DNA from: Malaya genurostris
Taxonomy: Eukaryota; Arthropoda; Insecta; Diptera; Culicidae
NCBI RefSeq assembly: GCF_030247185.1
Contig: NC_080571.1
Span: 12,493,631 to 12,557,630 of the forward strand
Reading direction: 5' to 3'
DNA: 64,000 nucleotides
Shown here in pieces: positions 21,301-30,821 of the stretch; position 1 is the first letter of the stretch; every line of letters starts with the position of its first letter. Both the position numbers and the translations under genes were made by a program. The notes under the pieces are model-generated. The model was not told the DNA's origin. It saw nothing but the letters and a program-made list of their open reading frames with translations, and ran no database searches.

Positions 21301-23688
21301 ACGGATGCACTGAAGCTGCACTTCAATATACCAATCGTGGAAATCACAGAAAGGCTCACGAAGCGGAAGGTGTTATCTATCATTGCGATGCTATTTGATC
21401 CCATGGGATTAGTAGGAGCTGCAATAACAATGGCCAAGCTGTTTATGCAACTTCTTTGGACTTTGCCCGGAACGAATGGTGCCCGGCTAGATTGGGACGA
21501 ATTGCTCCCTTCAGCAATCGAATTCGACTGGAGGAGGTATTACGCTCAACTGCCAGCTCTAGATAACATCAGGATTCCGCGTTGTGTGGTACTGCCTAGA
21601 ACAATTGAACAGGAGATTCATGTCTTTTGTGACGCCAGTGAAAGGGCATACGGAGCCTGCCTTTATTTGAAAACTATAGATACATCTGACCAGATGATGG
21701 TTTCCTTGATGGCTTCAAAGTCACGGGTCGCACCTTTGAAGACTCAATCATTTCCACGGTTGGAGCTTTGTGGGGGCTTAGTTGCAGCGGAATTATTCGA
21801 GAAGGTTAAAACGGCGATAAGATTCGAAGGGCGAGTGGTTTTCTGGTCCGACTCTACGACAGTCTTGCAGTGGCTGAAAGCTCCTCCTGCCACATGGACA
21901 GCCTTTGTAGCTAACCGTGTTTCAAGAATTCAAACACTAACTGAACTAGGTCAGTGGTTACATGTTCCGGGGAATCAAAACCCGGCTGATTTAATATCCC
22001 GAGGAATGTTTCCAGAAGAAATAGTGAACAGCGTATTATGGTGGCATGGACCGAGTTGGCTTAGAGAAGATTCATCTAATTGGCCTGAGCAGCCGGAACT
22101 ATCTTTCACACAGAGTAACCATAATGAAAGGAGGCGCACATTAGTGGCACTGACGGTATCAAAGGGAAAGGAATTTTGCAAGGAATATATACAATCATTT
22201 TCTAGTTATACTGATCTTCTTCGGAAAACTGCATATTGGCGTCGATATTTCACCAATTTGAAACATAAGCTGGACGGTAAGAAATTGAAGGTTGGCTTTC
22301 TAACCAGTGAAGAGTTAAAGCAGGCAGAGTATGCATTAGTTCGCCGAGTACAAGAAGAAACATTCGAGCAAGAGTTGAAAATGCTAAATAAGGATGGATG
22401 CGTATCTCGTTCTTCGAGTATAAAATGGTTCAACCCGTTCATCTCAAAACATGATCAAACTATTCGAGTTGGTGGGAGGCTGTCTCATTCACAACAAACA
22501 GAGGAAATGAAACACCCTATGGTGTTACCTGGGAGACACCAATTTACACGGTTGCTGATATTGCATTATCATAAACGTTTATTACATGCAGGACCTCAGC
22601 TACTTCTCGCAACAATTCGTCTACGATTTTGGCCTTTAGGTGGTCGCAATATTGCGCGAAATATAGTCCATAATTGTGTAACATGCTTTCGTTTCCGTCC
22701 AACGGCTATTCAGCAATTCATGGGAGATTTGCCATCAGTACGTGTCACACCTGCTCGTGCTTTCTCTAAGACAGGTGTTGATTATTTTGGACCCGTTTTC
22801 TACCGACCTGGGCCGCGAAGAGTCGCAGTTAAGGCATACGTATCTCTATTCATTTGCATGACAACAAAGGCGGTACACATGGAACTGGTATCAGATATGT
22901 CTTCTGAAAGATTCATTCAAGCTCTTCGTCGGTTTATTTCTCGACGAGGAAAACCATCTGATATGTACTCCGACAATGGGCGAAATTTTGTTGGAGCGAG
23001 GAATCAACTTTTAGAACTCTTACGGAATCTGCGGACGAAAGAATACTACGAACCGATTATGAGAGAATGTTCTAGTGAAGGAATACACTGGCACTTCAAT
23101 CCCCCCAGTGCCCCACACTTTGGAGGATTGTGGGAGGCAGCCGTTCGCTCAGCAAAAGCTCATTTACTGAAGGTGCTTGGGTCGAATCCAGTTTCGTTTG
23201 AGGACTTACAAACTTTACTTACGCAAGTGGAGGGTTGCCTGAACTCTAGACCGATAACAGCGCTTTCTGATGATCCTACCGACTTGGAACCGTTAACTCC
23301 AGCTCATTTTCTCATAGGGGCATCATTGCAGTCTGCTCCGGATCGTGATTATTGTGTTATTCCTGAAGGTCGACTACGATACTGGCAAGCAGTTCAACAA
23401 CGCCTGCAACATTTTTGGATTCGTTGGAAAACCGAATATTTATGTCAGCTACAAGGACGTATGAAACGCTGGAAACCTCCTGTACGCATCGATGTTGGAA
23501 GACTGGTAATCGTAAAAGATGATAACTCTCCACCGTATCGATGGACACTAGGCCGTGTTTATGAAGCACATCCAGGACCAGATGGAGTGACACGTGTGGT
23601 GACAGTTAAGACAACTAGCGGAGTTTACGTACGTCCTGTGGAGAAGTTATGCTTACTACCGACAGCTACTGAAGAAATGTCAACATGA
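18364..23688 (+). CDS. BEL/Pao gag-pol polyprotein, intact
   Basis: This single frame of 1774 residues encodes the capsid protein and replication enzymes. The start at 18364 (MSKSTSSKKGPSLRAITTRL) is chosen because the upstream in-frame ATG (18271) lies in the repeated leader. Domains: gag DUF1759 near 130-300 (LPKFSGNMDEWISFRDLY); three Cys/His knuckles near 345-405 (CPACPESHPLYKC, CRNCFHKGHQAKDC, CKNCKARHHTMVC); aspartic protease near 494 (LLDSGSQCNFIS); reverse transcriptase about 720-960 with YMDD near 903; RNase H near 1085-1230 (CDASERAYGACLY, WSDSTTVLQW); integrase with HHCC (about 1395-1450) and DDE residues in GVDYFGP, YSDNGRNF and GGLWEAAVRSAK. All catalytic motifs are present. Confidence 0.97.
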   Translation: MSKSTSSKKGPSLRAITTRLKGLQASFDNIHGFVERFHDDVTPSEIQVRLERLDTLWEQINDTINEILSHDEFSIDPSAIMEERSVYENRFYDDKSYLMDKYKLLNEAPILDQTSRTNVSFAHGSAPHVRLPQITLPKFSGNMDEWISFRDLYTSLIHWQTELPDVEKLHYLRSQLQGEAMAVIEALPITSANYLTAWELLVKRYSNFKIIKRKQIQAIFDLQLLRKESASELHSLLEGFERILKTLDQLVQPCDYKDLLLLHILSSKLDSNTRRSWEEYISAKETESLKDLIDFLTRRVRVLEALPTRGLEQRSEPPQPIKRQRPFQQQQASYSAVHQNSFKCPACPESHPLYKCAVFGQSSVSEREGLLRTHSLCRNCFHKGHQAKDCNSRVSCKNCKARHHTMVCFKTQNSSRIRHDVESTQNNTLIDSVEVPERKPNSVGASEQRVAHTAAVDNSEHSSHCVSTPKVLLATVMVTVQDEAGYHTTARALLDSGSQCNFISRRLCQQFKLQQNKVQVPVVGIGQSEILAKYEVQLTVSSRTRNFSRSLPLLVLPKITVKLPISDIDVADWKIPNYIRLADIEFNRSNPIDLILGGGSFFEIFNTGKLMGLGDGLPNLVDSVFGWVVAGEYTKISYNSPRVCNIAATTPLEELLPRFWSCEEIQCSNNMSPQEIRCERQFTRTTQREVDGRYIVTLPKNEQVMTKLGESKEIALNRLFALERRLNNNPILKERYDEFLKEYLCLGHMKKVDINADSHHKRLYLPHHPVVKENSTTTKVRVVFDASCKTTTGVSLNDCLIAGPVIQDDLRSIIFRSRTRQIMVVADVEKMFRQVLIAADDRWLQNILWRFDSNDTPSTYELITVTYGTKSAPYLATRTLQQLAQDEASEYPLASKSVREDVYMDDLISGSNDMKSALELNKQLVSMMYKGGFHLRKWASNCPAVLQGIPKEDMAIHDSAVQLDPDPAVRTLGLSWFPGTDALKLHFNIPIVEITERLTKRKVLSIIAMLFDPMGLVGAAITMAKLFMQLLWTLPGTNGARLDWDELLPSAIEFDWRRYYAQLPALDNIRIPRCVVLPRTIEQEIHVFCDASERAYGACLYLKTIDTSDQMMVSLMASKSRVAPLKTQSFPRLELCGGLVAAELFEKVKTAIRFEGRVVFWSDSTTVLQWLKAPPATWTAFVANRVSRIQTLTELGQWLHVPGNQNPADLISRGMFPEEIVNSVLWWHGPSWLREDSSNWPEQPELSFTQSNHNERRRTLVALTVSKGKEFCKEYIQSFSSYTDLLRKTAYWRRYFTNLKHKLDGKKLKVGFLTSEELKQAEYALVRRVQEETFEQELKMLNKDGCVSRSSSIKWFNPFISKHDQTIRVGGRLSHSQQTEEMKHPMVLPGRHQFTRLLILHYHKRLLHAGPQLLLATIRLRFWPLGGRNIARNIVHNCVTCFRFRPTAIQQFMGDLPSVRVTPARAFSKTGVDYFGPVFYRPGPRRVAVKAYVSLFICMTTKAVHMELVSDMSSERFIQALRRFISRRGKPSDMYSDNGRNFVGARNQLLELLRNLRTKEYYEPIMRECSSEGIHWHFNPPSAPHFGGLWEAAVRSAKAHLLKVLGSNPVSFEDLQTLLTQVEGCLNSRPITALSDDPTDLEPLTPAHFLIGASLQSAPDRDYCVIPEGRLRYWQAVQQRLQHFWIRWKTEYLCQLQGRMKRWKPPVRIDVGRLVIVKDDNSPPYRWTLGRVYEAHPGPDGVTRVVTVKTTSGVYVRPVEKLCLLPTATEEMST

Positions 23689-23712
23689 GCTACTGAAGAA
23701 GAAGTAACTTCA

Positions 23713-23724
23713 GGGGCGTGGGGA
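23713..23724 (+). promoter_or_regulatory. Polypurine tract of BEL element
   Basis: GGGGCGTGGGGA lies immediately before the 3' LTR. This purine-rich run (two interruptions) is the expected primer for plus-strand DNA. Confidence 0.8.
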
Positions 23725-23994
23725 TGTTTATGTACAATCCATCGCCACCATACTATATCAGTTTCTGAAGTGATAACACCTTATTATTTGTATTAGCTAG
23801 AATACGTAATTGTCGATGAAACCAATGTTTGAATGTATTAGTTTTATTAATTTGCGCCTGTAGATCAAATATAGTTCAGTTGTTCGTTATAACCCGTAGA
23901 ATAAAGTAGTTGCTCTCCTAACTATCGGTGGATTTATTCTCATCATCCAAGGCCTACATCACCATCGTCCGAGACGATCACTTATCTCGGAACA
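23725..23994 (+). repeat. BEL 3' LTR
   Basis: 270 bp, one visible difference from the 5' LTR. Followed by the right GAATT target copy at 23995-23999. Confidence 0.95.
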
Positions 23995-23999
23995 GAATT

Positions 24000-24960
24000 C
24001 AAAACTAAGATTCTGGAGCTGATTCATAATTCTTGATTCCGGATCTAGGTTTTGGAATAGATTTTTTTGATAATTTTTTTGAACTGAATTTAGTAGTTCC
24101 TTCGGAATTCAAATCCATGGTTCTGATTCAGAAATTCAGTTTCAGAACCCTGGAACAAAATTCAAAATATTTCTTTTAGATCTGGATTCTGGAACTAAAT
24201 TTTAGATCTCAACTAGGAACCTAAATTTTGATTTTCTGAGCAAGAATTTAGGAGGTTTTTGTGTAGCTAAATAGTGATGACATAAAGTACTCAACAGTTG
24301 TGAACATCGGATAAATTACATAAATCAAAATTGAAATATTCCCAAAAAATTAAATCTACAAATAACATTATTGCAAAATTCACACAAACAAACATGTAAA
24401 TTTTATCCATAATCACGTCCTTTAGTTATGTCAGTGACATTACCTACCTTTCTTTTTATTAAATCCTCGCTAAATTTGCTTGCTGGGTAGTAAAATTTGC
24501 ACTGTGTGCGGTATGCTAACGCCATTTTCTGCCTGTAGCACACCGTGTTCACTTGAGTATATTAAATACCAATTAGCTGCTGATTTTGATTCTTCGGTAA
24601 CTAGCAAACCAATTTAGAATGATCGGTGATTGATTTTTCGGGCCTAATTTTAAGTGCTTGTATCTCTGTGATTTGTTGATCAATGTTCCACATTAACTTG
24701 ACATTACTTCAATATTGTACGCTGAAGAATGGATTGATTTGTCGACGGAGTAGTATGCATACTGGAATCTCCATTCACGAGCAAAACGGTAGCTCACTAT
24801 AAACTATTTTCCAACACAGGCACATAGCTACTACTATTAAACTACACCATAATCATGTAACCAAATTGACATGGTCCGACCAAGCAAAATATTTCGACCA
24901 CAATATATGCTATATATATCTTCTATTGAATTGATTCACTGTTTATATAATTATGAAGTT
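24000..24960. other. Noncoding; end of degenerate array, then AT-rich DNA
   Basis: Up to about 24240 the text continues the short-period 'ttctggaactaaattt' array seen left of the BEL element. Nothing is recognised beyond. Confidence 0.5.
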
Positions 24961-24974
24961 CGTGCGAACCGTAA

Positions 24975-25160
24975 TTGGTAAAACAATTGCCCCAGTTAGG
25001 AGTTAGCTACGGGTTCAAATTCTGTCCCTGCGGTAACATTTTCGCGGTTTTCATTACATAATTGCATTCTCATGTCAATTTTGCAATTTGTTTTCCCCGT
25101 TAGATAATGATCATAATAATTTTCTATTTTGCTATTCTTCCCCGTTTCTGATGAAATTAG
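24975..25160 (+). mobile_element. tRNA-derived SINE relic, copy 1
   Basis: 'aggagttagctacgggttcaaattctgtccctgcgg' includes a B-box-like GGGTTCAAATTC. Text downstream (TTTTCGCGGTTTTCATTACA, then GTTTTCCCCGTTAGAT) matches the relic at 25650-25790. No intact A box. Confidence 0.5.
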
Positions 25161-25209
25161 ATTTGGAGTGCGAAAATAGCCTTCTAAAATACTCTAAAAC
25201 TTGTTGGCC

Positions 25210-25640
25210 TTAGTCCTCAACGGTGCGAACGATGAACAAGGTAGATCAAAATCGTTCGTTTTGACCTGGTGTCCGTCCGTCCGTCTTGAAGCAGAACTGC
25301 TCACAGTGCGGATTAATTCAACACTGAAGTAACGTCCCACAGCAAAACTAAGAAAAACAGATTGAAAAAAGACGACGGAAGTTTGATTTGTCCTTCAATA
25401 TACTGTCAGCTGAGATCATCATGGCGCTGATGTTCCCCCAAAGGCAGCGAAAGAGACAAAAACAAAATCTCAAATCAACGTGTGACGGCAAAGCCGAAAG
25501 TGAAGATAGACTTGCGATGCGGTGTGTGTTGTTTTTTCTATTGAATGCTGTGTTGGCTAATTAAAGCGAAGTGCGCTTGGTTCTTCTAGGTAATTAGACT
25601 GTTTCTTTCAGGTGTTTTCACATGCAGGATAGTTTAATTT
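25210..25640. other. Noncoding, apparently unique DNA
   Basis: Contains a (CCGT)3 run at about 25273-25286 and a purine-rich stretch. No reading frame with recognisable content. Confidence 0.4.
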
Positions 25641-25644
25641 GAAA

Positions 25645-25800
25645 AACGATTTCCCCGGATAGGAGCTAGCTACGGGTTCGAGTCTCGTCTCTGCGGTAGC
25701 TTTTTCGCAAAGTTCATTACATAGTTGTATTCGCATGTCTTTTATACCATCTGTTTTCCTCGTTAGATGCTGATCAAATTTAATTTCATTTTGTGTTGTT
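25645..25800 (+). mobile_element. tRNA-derived SINE relic, copy 2
   Basis: Parallel to 24975-25160: AGGAGCTAGCTACGGGTTCG, then GTCTCGTCTCTGCGGTAGC, a T-run, 'cattacatag' and 'ttttcctcgttagatg'. The B box GGGTTCGAGTCTC is well preserved. Diverged from copy 1, so two separate old insertions or an old duplication. Confidence 0.5.
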
Positions 25801-27180
25801 GAACATTGAAACATTGTTACAAATTCCATTATTGTCCCGCTTTCGATGCTTTTATTGATAGTGGAATGCCTCTAGTAAGTAAGAATTCGAAAACCGCATC
25901 TTTTCAATTCTGCTATTTATTTATGCAAGTAAAATTATAAACCGGGATTTTCATATCACCAATGGCCTACTTTGTTTACCGAAACCAACTGCGAGCCACG
26001 TGTAAACAGCCAACCATAGTGCAGAAACTAATGAAGCGATCGTCGTGGCAAATAATGGCAACAGCAGTGAAGTTTTTAATTAAAACTTTTTCTTTGCACA
26101 TACCCCTCCTTTTCTTAACAAACCACCACCTTGTTTGTCTTTATGGCAGCCTTCAGAGTTAGCAATGCAAGTGAAACAGCGCCAGTTTATTCTGTTACTA
26201 TTTAAGTTTTTGTTTTGGATTTTGATATTCACTGGAAAACGGTTATTTTGTCGATAGTAAACAAGCGATAAAAAGTTTTATCACTGTGACACAACCTTCG
26301 CCATCACCAGCGCCACCAGCACCCTCGGGTTTCTTATTCAATTTGTTAGCATCGTGCGAGAATCGGGTGGGCAAATGATGCATTTCGCTAATGCTTGATT
26401 CTGTCATAATCCGAAGTGAAACTTTCTCTCGCTCTCTCCCTCTTTCACTCAAGTCACACGAACCTTCATTGCTTAATTTAGGGATGCTAAAGTCCACATT
26501 CGGATAAGCACCTCGATTTGTGCCCAGACTTTTAGAATCAACTTTCCAAATAACTTCGTTAAAATTCACCGAAGCATAGCCGTTCATGGCTGGCGAGGAA
26601 AGAATTTCTTCGGGAGATCCACGAAAAACTAAACTGACACATTCACACACACACACGCTTGAGAACAGCTTGTTCCCGCTTCCTTCAGTGCGGCAGCGGA
26701 AAATGGAAACACTAGGGAAAATACTATTCAAAAGTTTTTAATGGGCAAACGGTTCGGAATGCTGCGAAATGAGAAAAACACAAGCAGGGCGAGACGAAAG
26801 TAGGAAGCTGAAAGAATTGTGACGGTGCCAAAGTTGTACTTTTATTTAAACAATATACAGCGTGGAAAAAGTTGGTTAGCATTTTGCACCGAGGGACAGT
26901 GATTCGAATCATTAAAAACGTGGACATAAATCAGTCGCTGCCAAACCGTTTTTTTAATGCATATAGTCGTTTTTAGGAATTTTTATACAAATATATACCG
27001 CGTAATTTGATTCTATCCCTAATCCCTAGTTGGCCTACTTTGACAAAAAATAATAATTTTTTTTTCTGAAGAGATGGAAATTTTTTTCTTCTACAAAGTT
27101 TTAGAACTATTGAAAATAATTTTCTTTATCAAATATACCAAAAGTCTAGGTCGCACCGTTTCGGATATACAAAGCGTTTT
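25801..27180. other. Noncoding, mostly unique DNA
   Basis: Frames of 60-160 codons here show no recognisable domain. The 162-codon minus-strand frame at 26243-26731 is low-complexity and lacks support. A CACACACACAC run lies at about 26645. This could be intronic or intergenic host DNA. Confidence 0.45.
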
Positions 27181-27186
27181 TATGGC

Positions 27187-27790
27187 AACCCCCTTAAAAT
27201 CAGTTTTTTATTCATAACTTGTTTGAGTTATTTTTTTATGCATACTTTCTTTGGAATACTTAATTGAAGAAAATAAAAAAAATCCCATAGTTTTGTTGAA
27301 GGTAGTGCTTAGGTTCGTTGTTTCCTGGCAAAGTTATACAACATTTTACCTTTTTTCACCTGTGATAAAACCTTACATCGAAGCGAAATATGCAACTTCA
27401 TGCAACTAATTTTTACAAAATTTATAGGAAAAGATATGCTCAATACTATAAAAAAATCTAAGTGGAGCTCGATGGAAATTTTTTGGGCCTTTTCAAATTT
27501 AGTTTTAGTTATTGAATTATGAGAACCCCCTTAAAACTAGTTTTCTAATCGTAACTTGTTTCAAGTTAGTTTTTATACATACTTTATTTGGAATAATTGT
27601 AGAAAATATAAAATCCCATAATTTTGTAGAAGATAATGCATAGGTTTTTTTTTCTGGAAAAGTTATACACCATTTTACCTATTTTTACCTAGGAAACCTT
27701 GTACTGAAGCGAAATATGCAACTTAATACAGCAAACTTTTACAATACTTATAGGATTCCTAATCCAATTTATTTTCCAATGAGAATATCC
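27187..27790 (+). repeat. Tandem pair of a ~335-bp AT-rich unit
   Basis: Unit 1 starts AACCCCCTTAAAA at 27187 and unit 2 at 27524. Shared anchors follow in order: 'cataacttgtttgagtt', 'tttggaata', AATCCCATA-TTTTGT-GAAG (27281, 27612), 'ttatacaacattttacc' and 'gaagcgaaatatgcaactt'. Spacing is 331-337 bp. A third partial unit follows the mariner fragment at about 29968. Confidence 0.7.
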
Positions 27791-28009
27791 TGAGTATTAT
27801 TCGTGTAACTCATTTTCACTATGCTATGCTGATACCATGAATGGTTAAGAAAATGGAGGGCGTCACGCGTCTGGTATTTCTGTAACTCATTTTTGCAGTG
27901 AGCGTAGAGGTGGGCAATTCGCTCTTGAGCTATTCCAGTGAATCGAATCTTTAAAGTGAGCTGATAGCTCACAACTCTTTTTAAAAGAACCGCAGCTCAC
28001 CATTTCACC

Positions 28010-28353
28010 CAGCCATCTGACACCGGTATGTGAGCACCAGCCATTTGAAAGTACACCGATTACGTTGAACCCCTCGCGTTTCGAGCTTCAAACACTGCGA
28101 TGTTTTGATACTCATCGCGATTCTCAAATTGTGAAAATTACCTATACTTGGTGTCCCAAAACACTGTCTGCTGTATTTTAACTGAACCGACAAGTTATTG
28201 TGAGAGAGTCGACCCAAAATTCACTCATTTTCGTGCACTAAACGAGGTAAACCGTAAAGCAATTGCATTACTGATTGTTTGTTTACGTTTCAATCAGCTG
28301 ATTTTGAAGTTCCGATTTTGATCACATCAAGATGGCGTCGTGACAGAGGGCCG
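28010..28353. mobile_element. hAT-like MITE, 344 bp
   Basis: Inserted in copy X between two copies of ATTTCACC (28002-28009 and 28354-28361). Copy Y at about 30363-30370 has a single ATTTCACC and no insert, so it shows the empty site. The ends are imperfect inverted repeats: CAGCCATCTGACAC against CGGCCCTCTGTCAC on the other strand (11 of 14). An 8-bp duplication is typical of hAT elements. No transposase. Confidence 0.75.
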
Positions 28354-28372
28354 ATTTCACCGCACTGGTAAG

Positions 28373-28515
28373 CAGGGATGCCAGGTTCATAGATTAATCT
28401 GTGTTTCACAGATTTTCAACCTTTTGCCTGGATTTCAAAAATGGTACAGATTCTCACAGATTTCTGAAAATAGTCACAGATTTACACAGATTCTGAAATC
28501 GATAATAGATTTAAA
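28373..28515 (+). mobile_element. hAT-like MITE (CAGGGATGCC family), truncated copy
   Basis: Begins CAGGGATGCCAGGTTC after CTGGTAAG (28365-28372). It matches the complete copy at 30382-30622 for about 140 bp, then ends at the CR1 junction. The distal inverted end is missing. Confidence 0.7.
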
Positions 28516-28544
28516 AAAAAATATCATTGTTAAACTCTCGTTTC

Positions 28545-29093
28545 GGAACCTAGAACCTGTGAATCGTTATTGGAAGACTCTTCGGAACAATCCTAGCGTG
28601 AAATACGAGTCTTACGAGTCAAACTTGATTCCTGTATGTCATCCTCGTTCTCGAACATATCAGGTGTACCTCAAGGTAGCAACATGGGTCCACTTCTGTT
28701 CACGCTGTTTTAATGACACTATTTTCTGCTCGATAGTGGCTGCAAATTAGTTTAGGCCGACGATTTGAAACTTTACCTTGAGGTACGCTCTATTGACGAC
28801 TGCGTGCGTCTTCAAAAGCTTCTGAATGAATTCGTTATCTGGTGTCGAAGGAACTGGCTTATCGTCAGCATAGCAAAATGTCAGGTCATAACATTCCACA
28901 GAATTTTGAAATCATTACTTTTTGACTATAAAATTAACGGACAAACGCTTCAAAGAGTTGATCGTGTTTATGACCTTGGTGTTATGTTGGATTCCAAACT
29001 CATTTTTAATTTACATCGTTCCACATTAATTACAAAAGCAACTCGACAATTAGGATTTATTGCTAAGATCGGACGTGATTTTAAGGATCCTCA
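28545..29093 (+). pseudogene. CR1-like reverse transcriptase fragment
   Basis: Contains the SGVPQGSNMGPLLFTLF segment (about 28655-28710), then after a frame break ADDLKLYLEVRSIDDCVRLQKLLNEFVIWC and the thumb region (VYDLGVMLDSKLIFN, LGFIAKIGRDFKDP). This is the RT palm-thumb of a mosquito T1/Q-like CR1 element. The catalytic box is damaged: the codon before ADD is a stop. It ends abruptly at 29093, where mariner sequence begins without a repeat end. Confidence 0.75.
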
Positions 29094-29966
29094 ATGATTT
29101 TCAATGACCGTAAAGTGAAGTTGATCGAGATAGCTGACACCCTAAAGATATCAAAGGAACGTGTTGGACATATTATTCACGAATATTTGGATATGAGAAA
29201 GCTTTGTGCAAAATGGGTGCCGCGTGAGTTCACAATCGATCAAAAACAACAACGAATTGATGATTCTGAGCAGTGTTTGGAGCTGTTATATCGAAATAAA
29301 ACCGATTTTTTTCGTCGATATATAACAATGGACGAAACATGGCTCCATCACTTCACTCCGGAGTCCAATCGACAGTCAGCTGAGTGGACTGCACGCGATG
29401 AACCGAACCCAAAGCGTGGAAAGACTCAACCATCGGCCGGTAAGGTTATGGCGTCTGTATTTTGGGATTCGCATGGTATAATTTTCATCGACTACCTTGA
29501 AAAGGGAAAAACCATCAACAGTGACTATTATATAGCGTTGTTAGAGCGTTTGAAGGACGAAATTTAAAAAAAGTTGCCTCATTTGAAGAAGAAAAAAGTT
29601 TTGTTTCACAATGCACCGTGTCACAAGTCGATAAAAACCATGCTGAAATTGAACGAATCGGGCTTCGAATTGCTCCCTCATCCACCGTATTCTCCAGATT
29701 TAGCCCCCAGTGACTTTTTCCTGTTCTCAGACCTCAAGAAAATGCTCGCTGGTAAAAAATTTAAGAGCAATGAAGAGGTAATCGCTGAAACTGAGGCCTA
29801 CTTTGAGGCAAAGGACAAATCGTACTACAAAAATGGTATCGAAAAGTTGGAAGATCGCTATAATCGCTGTATCGCCTCTGATGGCAATTATGTTGAATAA
29901 TAAAAACGAATTTTGGCAAAAAAATGTGTGTTTCTATTAAACGATACGAACTTTTCAGCCGAACTG
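29094..29966 (+). pseudogene. Mariner 3' two-thirds, truncated and catalytically dead
   Basis: Closely related to the intact transposase at 1178-2224. It starts at MIFNDRKVKLIEIADTLKISK and runs to the C-terminus and the terminal repeat (29938-29966). The N-terminal DNA-binding part and the other inverted repeat are missing. A stop follows ...LKDEI (29565-29567). A 6-base in-frame deletion turns VLFYQDNAPCHK into VLFHNAPCHK, removing the second catalytic aspartate. Confidence 0.9.
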
Positions 29967-29967
29967 T

Positions 29968-30381
29968 TTAAATCCCATAATTTTGTAGAAGGTAATGCAA
30001 AGATTTGATCTTTTCTGGAAAAGCTATACATCATTTTACCTATTTTTACCTTTTGTACTGAAGCGAAATGTGCAACTTAATGCAGCAAACTTTTACAATA
30101 CTTATAGGAAAATATATTCATAATCCAATTTATTTTCCAATGAGATTATCCTGAGTACTATTCGTGTGACTCATTTTCACTATGGCCATGCTGAAACCAT
30201 GAATGGTTAAGAAACGGAGGGCGTCACGCGTCTGATATTTCTGTTACTCACTTTTACAGTGAGCGTAGAGATGTTCAATCCGCTTCTAAGCTATTCCAGT
30301 GAATCGAATTTTTAAAGTGATCTGATAGCTTATAGCTCTTTTCAAAAGAACCGCAGCTCACCATTTCACCGCACTGGTAAG
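29968..30381 (+). repeat. Duplicated block, copy Y
   Basis: Starts at AATCCCATAATTTTGTAGAAG right after the mariner end and runs to CTGGTAAG, the target of the MITE at 30382. It matches copy X (27612-28009 and 28354-28372) with scattered substitutions, and lacks the 344-bp MITE. Confidence 0.8.
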
Positions 30382-30622
30382 CAGGGATGCCAGGTTCAAT
30401 GATTAATCTGTGTTTCACAGATTTTCAACCTTTTGCCTGGATTTCGAAAATGGCACAGATTCTCACAGATTTCTGAAAATATACAGATTTACACAGATTC
30501 TGAAATCGATCATAGATTTTCAAAATTGATCACAGTTTTGCACCAAAAGTTACAGAGCGGTAGGAAATAGTGAGAGTTTTTAGATTGTCACAGATTTTTG
30601 AAAAAATGACCTGGCATCCCTG
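30382..30622. mobile_element. Complete hAT-like MITE, 241 bp
   Basis: Ends CAGGGATGCCAGGT (30382-30395) and ACCTGGCATCCCTG (30609-30622) are perfect 14-bp inverted repeats. They are flanked by an exact 8-bp duplication, CTGGTAAG, at 30374-30381 and 30623-30630. The interior is rich in 'cacagatt' repeats and noncoding. CAGGG ends and 8-bp duplications point to hAT. Relatives: 28373 (truncated) and possibly 15953. Confidence 0.85.
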
Positions 30623-30821
30623 CTGGTAAGATGAAAACAAGCTACGTGCTGAACGGATCTTCGGCTCTTGAAGAGCGAGTTATAAATGAGAAGAAATGAG
30701 TGCATGAGCTTTTATTCGTTCGTTTGATGCGGGTGCGACCGGTTAATGTTGTTTTAAATAAAGAGATGGCTTTTTGGTCAATTGGTTTCTCGTCAAAACA
30801 TTTATTTTTCGTTAAGGGCCA

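Larger units (their letters stand above)
17469..23994 (+). mobile_element. Complete BEL/Pao LTR retrotransposon
   Basis: This 6526-bp element has two 270-bp LTRs (17469-17738 and 23725-23994; TG...CA ends) that differ at one position by eye (T versus C about 30 bases in). It is bracketed by a GAATT target duplication (17464-17468, 23995-23999). Order: LTR, primer-binding region, ~625-bp leader, one gag-pol frame, purine tract, LTR. The protease, RT-RNase H and integrase order with DUF1759/DUF1758-type gag and protease identifies BEL/Pao. No envelope-like frame is present. The near-identical LTRs and intact frame indicate a recent, potentially autonomous copy. Confidence 0.97.
27612..28515 (+). 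repeat. Duplicated block, copy X
   Basis: About 540 bp here (excluding the 28010-28353 insert and its duplicated target) correspond to copy Y at 29968-30520, in the same order and orientation. Examples: 'catgaatggttaagaaa', GGAGGGCGTCACGCGTCTG, 'gctattccagtgaatcgaat', 'agaaccgcagctcaccatttcacc' and the MITE start 'cagggatgccagg'. Copy X breaks off inside that MITE where a CR1 fragment begins. Confidence 0.8.

Noticed and set aside
26243..26731. 162-codon minus-strand frame
   Set aside because: No domain, low-complexity composition, no splice or promoter context. Chance open frame.
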